The notes under the pieces were generated by a model, which worked only from the letters and a program-made list of their open reading frames with translations, did not search any database and had not been told where the DNA came from. This document shows positions 9,091 to 16,731 of a DNA stretch of 64,000 nt, one piece after another. The stretch spans positions 248,001 to 312,000 of the forward strand of contig JBBAEN010000002.1 of NCBI GenBank assembly GCA_041655955.1. The letters run 5' to 3'. The translations under genes and the position numbers were made by a program. The stretch is from Micavibrio_A sp041655955. GTDB lineage: Bacteria; Pseudomonadota; Alphaproteobacteria; Micavibrionales; Micavibrionaceae. Every line of letters starts with the position of its first letter. Positions within the stretch are counted from its first letter, which is position 1.

Positions 9091-9430
9091 CGTGATACTC
9101 GTCCCTTTTCCCCCGGAATGGCTCTGCCCCTGCCGTTTATTCAAGATAGCGCCGCGAAACGGCCTAAATATAAGGCACTGGAAAACCGTTATTTTTCCAA
9201 CGCTATCAAAATTCTATCATAGTTTAAAACCAAAACGCACATTTGTCGCCCCCGAAGGTGAGGATTCCGGATCGATTTTGAATTACAGGGGGGACAAATG
9301 CAAAGAGGGAAATTGTTCTTTGTCCTTGAATATGTTCCAATAGTAGGCGATCCGTTTTTTTAATGAGAAACGGATCCGTTGGAATTATATTATCGAAACT
9401 TACCGCGCATATTCACCCGATTAGAAAAAC
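9091..9430. promoter_or_regulatory. Divergent control region between the paralog operon and the T4BSS core
   Basis: About 340 bp with no convincing gene, between operons transcribed away from each other. It contains an inverted repeat with ATTTGTC-g-CCCCC at 9241-9253 and GGGGG-g-GACAAAT at 9288-9299 (34-nt loop), and a second perfect repeat GATCCGTTT/AAACGGATC at 9349-9376. Both could be operators or RNA hairpins in the dotI leader. No clear Shine-Dalgarno precedes the dotI ATG, so the leader may matter for translation. Confidence 0.5.
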
Positions 9431-10168
9431 ATGGCCGACGCACCGTTAGAAAAACCCGCAAATCCGCGCAATGCCCGCCCCGGCGGACGGGCGGCGGCGT
9501 CCGGCCGCCCGCCGAAACTGGCGGCGACGAAGCCCGAAGCCATGGACACGTCCGGCCTTGGCCGCGTGGTCGTGCGCAACGAATTTTACCGCGACGGCTA
9601 CAGGCTCGCCCTGCGCGTGGCGGTGATCCAGTGTTTCATCATCTTCGGCCTTATCGGCGCGATGTTCTTTATTATCCATGTCCACCAGCCGGAAAACCGC
9701 TATTTCGCGACGACCGAGGATGGCCGCCTGATCCCGATGGTGCCGCTGACCCAGCCGAACCTTTCGACGCCCGCCCTGCTTTCATGGGTGGCGCAGGCGA
9801 CGTCCGAAACCATGTCTTTCTCCTTTAGCAATTACCGCCGGAATTTGCAGGAATCCTCCCGCCACTTCACGCGGGCGGGGTGGGAAAGCTTTTCTACGGC
9901 GCTCCAGCAGGCCCGCATTATCGAATCCGTCGAGGCCAACACGCAGGAAGTGACCGCCGTCCCGCGCGGCGCGCCGATCTTGAAATCCGAAGGCGTCGCC
10001 GGTTCGCAATATCAATGGGTCGTCCAGATCCCCTTGCTCCTTACCTATGTATCCGGCTCCCGCAGCCGTTCCGACAACTGGATTATCACGCTTGTGATCG
10101 TCCGGGTTCCGCGGCTTGAAAGCCCGAACGGGGTCGGGATCGCCCAATGGATCGCGGTGCCGGGTTAA
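9431..10168 (+). CDS. dotI: Type IVB secretion protein DotI/IcmL (TraM homologue)
   Basis: 245 residues. After a disordered Pro/Ala-rich tail of about 45 residues comes the family signature: VVRNEFYRDGYRLALRV, one membrane helix (about 55-78), then HQPENRYFATTEDGRLIPMVPLTQPNLS, SFSNYRRNLQ, FTRAGWESFSTALQQAR and QWVVQIPLLLTY. The order and spacing match Legionella DotI and IncI TraM, inner-membrane proteins with a periplasmic NTF2-like domain that form a ring in the T4BSS machine. First gene of the plus-strand core operon; dotH follows after about 90 bp. No Shine-Dalgarno is evident at the chosen ATG; a later in-frame ATG (codon 38) also precedes the conserved part. Confidence 0.9.
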   Translation: MADAPLEKPANPRNARPGGRAAASGRPPKLAATKPEAMDTSGLGRVVVRNEFYRDGYRLALRVAVIQCFIIFGLIGAMFFIIHVHQPENRYFATTEDGRLIPMVPLTQPNLSTPALLSWVAQATSETMSFSFSNYRRNLQESSRHFTRAGWESFSTALQQARIIESVEANTQEVTAVPRGAPILKSEGVAGSQYQWVVQIPLLLTYVSGSRSRSDNWIITLVIVRVPRLESPNGVGIAQWIAVPG

Positions 10169-10255
10169 GGGGGCAGGCCCAAAGATGACATTTTATTTTC
10201 TACCCGCTATTCTGTGACGCGGATTCGGTAATTTCTTAAGGTTGGCAACACGCTT

Positions 10256-11668
10256 ATGACGCTTAAACCATCATTGTCCATCTCCCGTGGCCGGTTGCTT
10301 GAAACCGGCTGTGCCGCTTCCTTGCTTTTGGGCGCGGCGTTTTTGCCTTTGCCCGCCGCGGCGCAGGATGGCGGCCAGCAATTGCCGCAGGCTTATGCCG
10401 AAGAACAGGTTCCGTCCGCCTTTCCGGACGATAACGGGCAGCCGCAGGATATTATGGGCGGCTCCGGCCAGATCATCAACACCCCGTCCGAAAATGCACA
10501 GGCCGCGCAAGCCGTCCAGCAGCAAGAAGCCGCCGACGCCCCGGCCCCGCCGGAAGAGCGCCGCCTTGTCCCTGCGACGGCGATGGGGACGGATGCGCGG
10601 GGCGGCGTTCCGAACCCCGTCGAGGATGCGGCCGCGGCGGCGGCGGAACGGGATGCGGCCAGTGCGCCCGCCATGCCGGATATCCTTGAGCAATATACCC
10701 AGCGCTCCAACGCCATGTCCGCGCAAAATCAGGGCGCGGGCGGCGACGCGCTCCCGCAGGTTCAGCGCCAGACGCAAGTGCGGCTGGAAGGCGATTTCGG
10801 CCTTGGAACCGACAATACCGTGATGCCCATTGACGGGGATCTGATGACATTGAGCAATGAAGAGCTTCAGGAGCAGATCCGCACCGAAGCCTTTGACGCC
10901 GCCATCACCGGCATGTTCCCGCTTTCACCGGAGCAAATCCAGCGCGCCATCCGCCGCTATGACGAAACGCAGGCCGCCGCAACCAACCCGCCTTATAAAT
11001 TGCCGACGCCGGAAGTCAGCGTCCAGAACGTATCGCTCGATCCGGGGACGATGCCCCCTTCCATCAAAACGGCGGTCGGCAATGTGACGACGCTGAACAT
11101 CCTCGACGCGACGGGCGCGCCGTGGCCGGTGCAGGATGTGACATGGGCCGGCGATTACGAGGTCGTCGAGCCGGAAGAGGGCGGCCATATCATCCGCATC
11201 ACGCCGATGAGCCATTTTGCGCGCGGGAATATCGTGATCCGCCTTTTGACGTTGAAAACACCTTTGACGATGACGCTTGAAACGGGCCGCGACGTCGTCC
11301 AGTACCGCGTCGATGCGCGCATCCCCGAATACGGCCCCTTCGCCAACGCGCCATTGATGCAGGGCGGGAAATCCATGGTTGCGGGAAGCTCGGAGCTGAC
11401 CTCCATCCTCGACGGGGTCGCACCGTCCGGCGCGGCGCGGCTGACGGTCGTCGGCGTTGACGGGCGGACGACGGCCTATAGCATGGGCGGCACCACCTAT
11501 GTGCGCACGCCCCTTACGTTATTGTCCCCCGCGTGGCAGAGTTCGGTTTCATCGGCGGACGGGATGAATGTCTATGCGCTCTCCAACGCGCCTGTCTTGC
11601 TGCTCTCCGACGGCGGTGAATTCATGCGCGCCGTTCTGAAGGAAAAAGAGGATTTGCTCGATGAGTGA
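10256..11668 (+). CDS. dotH: Type IVB secretion protein DotH/IcmK (TraN homologue)
   Basis: 470 residues. Signal peptide (CAASLLLGAAFLPLPAAAQ), a long Ala/Pro/Gln-rich linker to about residue 180, and then the conserved C-terminal region: MFPLSPEQIQRAIRRYDETQ, PGTMPPSIKTAVGNVTTLNILDATGAPWPV, HIIRITPMSHFARGNIVIRL and LTMTLETGRDVVQYRVDARIP. This is the DotH/IcmK/TraN pattern, the outer-membrane-associated core-complex ring protein whose fold resembles VirB9. Its end overlaps dotG by eight bases, so the two are coupled. The N-terminal linker is longer and less conserved than the folded part. Confidence 0.87.
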   Translation: MTLKPSLSISRGRLLETGCAASLLLGAAFLPLPAAAQDGGQQLPQAYAEEQVPSAFPDDNGQPQDIMGGSGQIINTPSENAQAAQAVQQQEAADAPAPPEERRLVPATAMGTDARGGVPNPVEDAAAAAAERDAASAPAMPDILEQYTQRSNAMSAQNQGAGGDALPQVQRQTQVRLEGDFGLGTDNTVMPIDGDLMTLSNEELQEQIRTEAFDAAITGMFPLSPEQIQRAIRRYDETQAAATNPPYKLPTPEVSVQNVSLDPGTMPPSIKTAVGNVTTLNILDATGAPWPVQDVTWAGDYEVVEPEEGGHIIRITPMSHFARGNIVIRLLTLKTPLTMTLETGRDVVQYRVDARIPEYGPFANAPLMQGGKSMVAGSSELTSILDGVAPSGAARLTVVGVDGRTTAYSMGGTTYVRTPLTLLSPAWQSSVSSADGMNVYALSNAPVLLLSDGGEFMRAVLKEKEDLLDE

Positions 11669-12950
11669 TAATGACGATATCGATCTGGATGACGATCTCG
11701 ACGTCGATACGTTTGACGACGATGGCGGCTTTGACGATTTTAACAAAAAAGGCACGCTGGGCGATCTGTGGCGCAACAACCCGATGGTCAAGATCGGCGT
11801 CATCCTTGCCGGTTTTGCCATCATCGTCGGCGGGATCATCCTGTTCGGCGGCAGCAAGGACAGGCTGCCCGTTTCCCAGCTTTCCGGCCCGCGCGACGTG
11901 AACGAGGCCCCCGGCAGCAGCGAGATTTCCGAAACCATGCGCCAGGCTATCGAGGATCGCAATATCGAAACCGTTGAACAGGCGACGCGGACGGGCGGCT
12001 CTGCCCTGCCCTTGCCGGTTGAAAGCCCCAAAGGCGCGCTGCCCTTGCCGATTGAGGAGGAAAGCGGTGAAGACCCGCTTGAGCGTTGGCGGCGGATGCA
12101 GGAAGAGCGCGTGCGCCAGCAGCAATTGATCCAGCAGGCCCAGCCCGATCCGGCAACCGCCCCGCCGCCGGTGGATACGCGCACGCCCGCCATCAATGCC
12201 TTGTCGCAATCAATGGTTTCCCAGCTTCAGGCCGTTTTGCAGACCCAGCCGATTCCGGCGACGCAGCATAAGCGCATTACCAGCACCAGCTTCCTTGAGG
12301 AAAGCGAGCGCAAGCGTGCCGAGCGGCTCCAGCAGCAGGAAGCGCTGGCCTATAACGCCCGTCAGGCGCTGGACGATCAGGTGGAAAATATCGTCCTGCC
12401 CGCGGGTACGATTGAATATGCGCAGCTTTTGATCGAGGCAAACACGGATGCGCCCGGCCCCGTCATGGCGCAGATCGTCTCCGGCCCGCTGCGCGGCGCA
12501 AGGGCGCTCGGCGCGTTCCAGGCGACGGACGAATATCTCGTCCTGAACTTTACAATGGTGGTGATTGACGGAATTAACTATCCGATTCAAGCGGTTGCCA
12601 TCGATCCGCAAACCACGCTTCCGGGCGTGATTACGGAGATCGACCGCCGTTACCTCAAGCGCATTATCCTTCCCATGGCGGCGGAATTCGTGACGGGTTT
12701 TGCCGATGCAGTGTCGGAATCCGGCACGACGACGATTATCATCGGCGGCGATACCGTGTCTGAATCGACATCCGACAAGAACAGCCGGCAAGAAGTCGCG
12801 AGCGGAATAGGCGCGGCGGGACAGGCTTTGGGCAATATCTTGAACGAGGAGGCTTCGCGCACCCGCCCGATGTTCAGGGTGGCCGCCGGAACGCCTCTCG
12901 GCATCCTCTTTGTAGCGCCTGTAACGGATACCAGCCTTGCATATCGCTAA
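11661..12950 (+). CDS. dotG: Type IVB secretion protein DotG/IcmE (TraO homologue, VirB10-like)
   Basis: 429 residues, close to IncI TraO and much shorter than Legionella DotG, which has a long repeat region. An acidic cytoplasmic tail (about 1-30, mostly Asp) precedes a single membrane helix (VKIGVILAGFAIIVGGIILFG, about 44-64), a Pro-rich linker, and a C-terminal VirB10-like domain (about 230-429) with LPAGTIEYAQLLIEANTDAPGPVMAQI, GPLRGARALGAFQ and PLGILFVAPV. The protein spans inner membrane to outer-membrane core. The start overlaps dotH. The absence of the DotG repeats fits a conjugation-type or minimal system. Confidence 0.88.
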   Translation: MSDNDDIDLDDDLDVDTFDDDGGFDDFNKKGTLGDLWRNNPMVKIGVILAGFAIIVGGIILFGGSKDRLPVSQLSGPRDVNEAPGSSEISETMRQAIEDRNIETVEQATRTGGSALPLPVESPKGALPLPIEEESGEDPLERWRRMQEERVRQQQLIQQAQPDPATAPPPVDTRTPAINALSQSMVSQLQAVLQTQPIPATQHKRITSTSFLEESERKRAERLQQQEALAYNARQALDDQVENIVLPAGTIEYAQLLIEANTDAPGPVMAQIVSGPLRGARALGAFQATDEYLVLNFTMVVIDGINYPIQAVAIDPQTTLPGVITEIDRRYLKRIILPMAAEFVTGFADAVSESGTTTIIIGGDTVSESTSDKNSRQEVASGIGAAGQALGNILNEEASRTRPMFRVAAGTPLGILFVAPVTDTSLAYR

Positions 12951-13015
12951 TAAATTACCTATGTATTGCAGGGCGTTGATGGATAAACGCGTTAGATAGA
13001 AGCGATTAAGAGCAA

Positions 13016-14617
13016 ATGGCCAGCAACCATTCCGACGATCATGACGGCGAATTTGAAGACGAGGTGTTTGATGAAAACACGCTCGGCGACGAAGATTTCG
13101 ACAATGAAGCCTTCGACGAAAGCGCCTATATGGACGATTTCGCCGAGGATGAAGAATTTGGCGACGAGGAATATGGCGAAGATGAGGAATGGGACGAGTC
13201 CTATGGGGACGGCGCCGATCCCAGTCTTTATACGGCCGGCAAGAAAAAGGGCCTCAGCTTTAACACGATCGTGATTATCGGCGCTGTCGTCGTCGGCGGC
13301 GGCGTGATGGCCATGACGGTGATGAATAAATCAGCCGAGATGCGCGCGGGCGGCGGGAATTTCTTTCAGTCCATGCTCAATATCACAGGCGTCATGGATC
13401 GTACGCTTTTCGGTGAAAAGACCGAAGAGGATTCCGGCGAACAGACGGCGCAAACACAATCCGGACAGGACGGGTTTTTAACGAATCCTTCTTTACTTGG
13501 TGACGGTCTTGGCGATGGAACGCCGCCGCAGCCTGTGCCGCTTTCCCATGACGATACCGAAGTCGGCGCGCTGGACGAGCCTTTGCTGCCCTTGCCGGAC
13601 GATATGTATGCGGGCCTGCCGCGCGGCCCCGAAGAGGGCGTACCGCAGACGGAAGATATAGATATCGCCGGCACGGAAGCCGCGCCGCCGGTCAGCGCCC
13701 ATGATATCCTCCAGCAAGCCATCGCCAACCGCGAGCAGAAGAAAAAAGTGGAAGAAGCGCCGGACGCCGCCGTGCCGGATGTAACCCCTGTAGCGGATAT
13801 GCCGGAAACGGATATCGCCGCCGGGCAAATCCCTTTGCCGGAAAAAGCCGCGCCCGAAATGCAAGCGCCGCCGCATGTGCCGCCGCAAGCGCAAGGGGAG
13901 GCGGCCCCATCCATTCCTGCCCCTGCCCCTGCCGCGCCGTCGCAGATCGCGCAAAATATCCAGCCCGCGCCATCCGCCGCACCTTCTATCTCTGAAGAAG
14001 CCTTGAAGGCCAATACAAAGGCGCTTGAAACGCTTTCCACCCAGATGGAGCGGATAACGGGCCGCATGGAAAGTTTTGAAAAGGAACTGGGCGCGGAGCG
14101 CGATGCGCGCACCCATACTATGGAGCGTATGGAAAAAACCATTACGGCGCTTCAAAAAGATGTCGGTGATTTGAAAAAACGGCCCGTAGCCGCCGCGGCA
14201 ACAGCCCCCGCGCCGCGGCAACAGACCCGGGCGGAAGCCCCGCCGCCAAAAACCCAGCCCAGCGCGCCGCCCGCCGCAAAGAAACAGCCATCGCGCGCGC
14301 CTGAAAACGCTTCTTCGGGGGCGGATAAGCCCGCCGCCTCTTCGCAAAGCGCCTCTTCGGCAAAATCTTCCGGCGCATCCGGTGCGGCGGCATCATCGCA
14401 GCCGCGCCGCCAAACAACAGCCGCTTCCGCCGCGCCCGGGCGCTGGGAATTGCGCGCCGCCCAGCCGGGCCGCGCATGGGTATCGCGCGCCGGATCACGC
14501 GATATGCAAGGAGTCGAGGTCGGCCAGACCCTTCCGGGCATCGGGCGGATTACGGCCATTACCTATCAGAATGGCCGTTGGACGGTGGTTGGCGCACAGG
14601 GCCGTATCGAGCAATAA
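13016..14617 (+). CDS. Probable DotF/IcmG (TraP-like) inner-membrane protein with very acidic tail
   Basis: 533 residues. Residues 1-75 are about half Asp/Glu; one membrane helix follows (FNTIVIIGAVVVGGGVMAMTVM, about 82-103), then a long Pro/Ala-rich linker, a coiled coil (about 325-390, THTMERMEKTITALQKDVGDLKK) and a C-terminal small domain of about 55 residues (WELRAAQPGRAWVSR, VEVGQTLPGIGRI). The layout of acidic tail, one helix, coiled coil and small beta domain, plus the position after dotG, matches TraP/DotF. Legionella DotF is shorter and interacts with effectors. Assignment rests on architecture and synteny more than on sequence. Confidence 0.6.
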   Translation: MASNHSDDHDGEFEDEVFDENTLGDEDFDNEAFDESAYMDDFAEDEEFGDEEYGEDEEWDESYGDGADPSLYTAGKKKGLSFNTIVIIGAVVVGGGVMAMTVMNKSAEMRAGGGNFFQSMLNITGVMDRTLFGEKTEEDSGEQTAQTQSGQDGFLTNPSLLGDGLGDGTPPQPVPLSHDDTEVGALDEPLLPLPDDMYAGLPRGPEEGVPQTEDIDIAGTEAAPPVSAHDILQQAIANREQKKKVEEAPDAAVPDVTPVADMPETDIAAGQIPLPEKAAPEMQAPPHVPPQAQGEAAPSIPAPAPAAPSQIAQNIQPAPSAAPSISEEALKANTKALETLSTQMERITGRMESFEKELGAERDARTHTMERMEKTITALQKDVGDLKKRPVAAAATAPAPRQQTRAEAPPPKTQPSAPPAAKKQPSRAPENASSGADKPAASSQSASSAKSSGASGAAASSQPRRQTTAASAAPGRWELRAAQPGRAWVSRAGSRDMQGVEVGQTLPGIGRITAITYQNGRWTVVGAQGRIEQ

Positions 14618-15071
14618 TCCTGCTTTTATCTGTAAGAATGGCGGCTTTTCCGGTTAGAGTGGCCGCGGGATCTTTTGCGCCGGCTTTTATCCCTTGAACT
14701 GGGCTATTTGACACATTTTTGCCATATTTCAGTTATGTTTGTCACAATTAGGCCGTGCCTGCTTAAATTTATATGTAATTAAAACAAGTGGCTAGCAATT
14801 ATTTTCAATAATAGCGAACATAAAGTTGCCTTATTTGTCCAAAATATGTTCTAATGGAATTATCGGGTTTTGAAAAAGTGACAGGCTCCGGTTTATAAGG
14901 GGCAAAGACGTTGAAAATTCTGTCTTTTTCAAATTCGCAAAAAGAATTTTGATTTTGTATAATGGTCAACAGATGGCACAATGCGGATCGGAATTCTTTC
15001 TTCCGGCGCCGGAACGGTTCTTCCGGCCTTTGGAAAACAGATGAGGCAAATTGAACGAGGAGAAGTTTAAA
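14618..15071 (+). promoter_or_regulatory. AT-rich intergenic region with probable promoters for the duplicated DotP genes
   Basis: 454 bp without a credible gene, clearly more AT-rich than its surroundings. It holds a TTGACA box at 14708-14713 and a perfect TATAAT at 14958-14963, neither with an ideal partner. This is the only large break inside the T4BSS core operon, so the two small membrane proteins and the ATPase genes behind them are probably expressed separately from dotI-dotF. Base composition suggests either a strong promoter or inserted DNA. Confidence 0.4.
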
Positions 15072-15461
15072 ATGAAGGCAACAATGAAAGCAAAAATGAT
15101 GGCGGGGAGCGCCGCCATGTTTATCGGTCTTGTATCGGGTGTTGAAAGTGCGTTCGCAGGCAACAACTTCAACAAGATCGTCGATAACATGGAAAGCTCT
15201 ATTTCGGGCATTCCGGGTCTTATTTCCGGCGTATCCTATATGATGGGGATTTTGCTGGGTGTTCTCGGTATCCTGAAGATCAAGGATCACGTTGAAAATC
15301 CGGGTTCTGCGAAATTGCAGGAAGGCGCGGTGCGTCTTGCGGCAGGCGGCGGACTTTTCGCGCTTCCGATCGTTTATGAAGCGATGCGCAACACGATCGG
15401 TCAGGACGGAACGCTGGTCGAGGCGCCGAAGGTTAAAGCGCTTAAACTCGACGTCCAGTAA
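15072..15461 (+). CDS. DotP/IcmD-DotE/IcmC-type small membrane protein, copy 1
   Basis: 129 residues from an ATG behind GAGGAG (15072). Signal peptide (AGSAAMFIGLVSGVESAFA), a short exported segment and two membrane helices (ISGVSYMMGILLGVLGIL and LAAGGGLFALPIVYEAM) separated by LKIKDHVENPGS. Size, signal and two helices match IcmD/DotP and IncI TraR; the same HVENP and GGG.FALP blocks occur in the longer protein at 22365-23336. The position between dotF and dotN is that of traQ/traR. An almost identical second copy follows 28 nt later. Confidence 0.72.
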   Translation: MKATMKAKMMAGSAAMFIGLVSGVESAFAGNNFNKIVDNMESSISGIPGLISGVSYMMGILLGVLGILKIKDHVENPGSAKLQEGAVRLAAGGGLFALPIVYEAMRNTIGQDGTLVEAPKVKALKLDVQ

Positions 15462-15489
15462 GCTTTATTTGCGTTAGAGGAGAGCAGCA

Positions 15490-15879
15490 ATGAAGGCAAC
15501 AATAAAAACAAAAATGATGGCGGGGAGCGCCGCCATGTTTATCGGTCTTGTATCGGGTGTTGAAAGCGCGTTCGCCGGCAACAACTTCAACAAGATCGTC
15601 GATAACATGGAAAGCTCTATTTCGGGCATTCCGGGTCTTATTTCCGGCGTGTCCTATATGATGGGGATTTTGCTGGGCGTTCTCGGTATCCTGAAGATCA
15701 AGGATCACGTTGAAAATCCGGGTTCTGCGAAATTGCAGGAAGGCGCGGTGCGTCTTGCGGCAGGCGGCGGACTTTTCGCGCTTCCGATCGTTTATGAGGC
15801 GATGCGTAATACGATCGGCCAGGACGGAACGCTGGTCGAGGCGCCGAAAGTTAAAGCGCTTAAACTCGACGTCCAGTAA
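15490..15879 (+). CDS. DotP/IcmD-DotE/IcmC-type small membrane protein, copy 2
   Basis: 129 residues, differing from copy 1 only at residues 5 (Met to Ile) and 7 (Ala to Thr). At DNA level I count roughly a dozen differences over 390 bases, mostly third positions, so the copies are a recent duplication or are kept alike by gene conversion. It has its own AGAGGAGAG ribosome site. Signal peptide and two membrane helices are as in copy 1. The dotN start lies 11 nt downstream. Two identical subunits at different dosage, or a pilin-like ring component needed in many copies, would both explain the doubling. Confidence 0.72.
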   Translation: MKATIKTKMMAGSAAMFIGLVSGVESAFAGNNFNKIVDNMESSISGIPGLISGVSYMMGILLGVLGILKIKDHVENPGSAKLQEGAVRLAAGGGLFALPIVYEAMRNTIGQDGTLVEAPKVKALKLDVQ

Positions 15880-15890
15880 CGGACAGGGTA

Positions 15891-16577
15891 ATGAAACTTC
15901 TCCCGATTACCTTGGGCATTGTCCGCAGCGCGGGCAATGCCCAACGCGCAGAGCAGACAGCCCAGCAACTTGCCGAGATTAAGCCGAAGATCTTGGAGCG
16001 GGACAATAATACCTGCCGCTTTTGCGGCTTTCATTCCATGAAATATCAGGACGTCCACGCGCTGAACGGCAATCCCGCCGACCTGCGCGCGGAAAATCTT
16101 GTGACCTCTTGCATCTATTGCCAGCAATGTTTCGATTTGGAAAAAGCGAGCCAGATGAATTCCGGCGTGCTTGTCTGGCTTCCCGAAATCGAACAGGCGG
16201 AATTGAACCATATCGCCCGCGCGATCTATGTCGCCCGTATTTCGCAAGGCACGATGGCGGACGCCGCCCGCGCCGCGCTCGAAGCCATTATGGCGCGCCG
16301 CGAAGACGCCAAAACGCGGCTTTCCACCGACGACCCGTTCTTCCTCGCCATGGTGTTCCGCGACTTTCTGGGGCCGAAACATTACGCGATGCGCGCCGAA
16401 AAACTGGACGGGGTGCGGCTCTTCCCGCTCGATCGCCGCAATGTCAGCGAGGGCGAATTGAAATTCAACCAGTTCCCGCAAATCCTGGCCTATTGGCGCT
16501 CGAAAGACGGGCCGTTCGCAGGGATTCTTCCAAGCAACTGGAAAACTCTTTATGCAAAAGTAAAAGAGGCCGCCTGA
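15891..16577 (+). CDS. dotN: Type IVB secretion protein DotN/IcmJ (TraT homologue)
   Basis: 228 residues. A zinc-binding cluster near the N-terminus (Cys 42, 45, 74, 77 and 80 in NTCRFCGFH and TSCIYCQQC), then NSGVLVWLPEIEQAELNHI and a helical tail ending FAGILPSNWKTLYAKV. This is the IcmJ/DotN pattern. In Legionella DotN binds the coupling protein DotL and helps deliver substrates. The Cys pairs imitate an HNH endonuclease, but the HNH His/Asn residues are absent and the position just before dotO is that of traT. The start has AGGGTA upstream and lies 11 nt after the second DotP copy. Confidence 0.88.
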   Translation: MKLLPITLGIVRSAGNAQRAEQTAQQLAEIKPKILERDNNTCRFCGFHSMKYQDVHALNGNPADLRAENLVTSCIYCQQCFDLEKASQMNSGVLVWLPEIEQAELNHIARAIYVARISQGTMADAARAALEAIMARREDAKTRLSTDDPFFLAMVFRDFLGPKHYAMRAEKLDGVRLFPLDRRNVSEGELKFNQFPQILAYWRSKDGPFAGILPSNWKTLYAKVKEAA

Positions 16578-16731
16578 ACGGCGTTCGCATCCGGCCCTTT
16601 TGATTTGCGTCCTTTACGGTGCGGCTTTTATCCCGCGTGAACCCGCGCGAACCAAGATTCCTCTATATTCCTGAAGCATAGTATAATACCTTTAAGGCGC
16701 AAGATTGATGAAGAGCCTGTAAAGCCTGCCC

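Larger units (their letters stand above)
15072..15879 (+). repeat. Tandem direct repeat of a 390-bp gene
   Basis: The two coding units at 15072-15461 and 15490-15879 are about 97 percent identical with a 418-bp period. The unit breaks down at the intergenic 28 bp, which differ from the sequence upstream of copy 1 apart from the purine-rich ribosome site. Most substitutions are silent (for example GGT/GGC, AAC/AAT), showing that selection acts on both proteins. Confidence 0.95.

Noticed and set aside
14708..14730. Complete sigma-70 promoter at TTGACA in the gap before the DotP genes
   Set aside because: No acceptable -10 box at 16-18 bases; kept only as a possible element.
15891..16577. HNH-type nuclease suggested by the two CxxC pairs
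   Set aside because: No HNH His/Asn catalytic residues; the remaining sequence and the position before dotO fit DotN/IcmJ.
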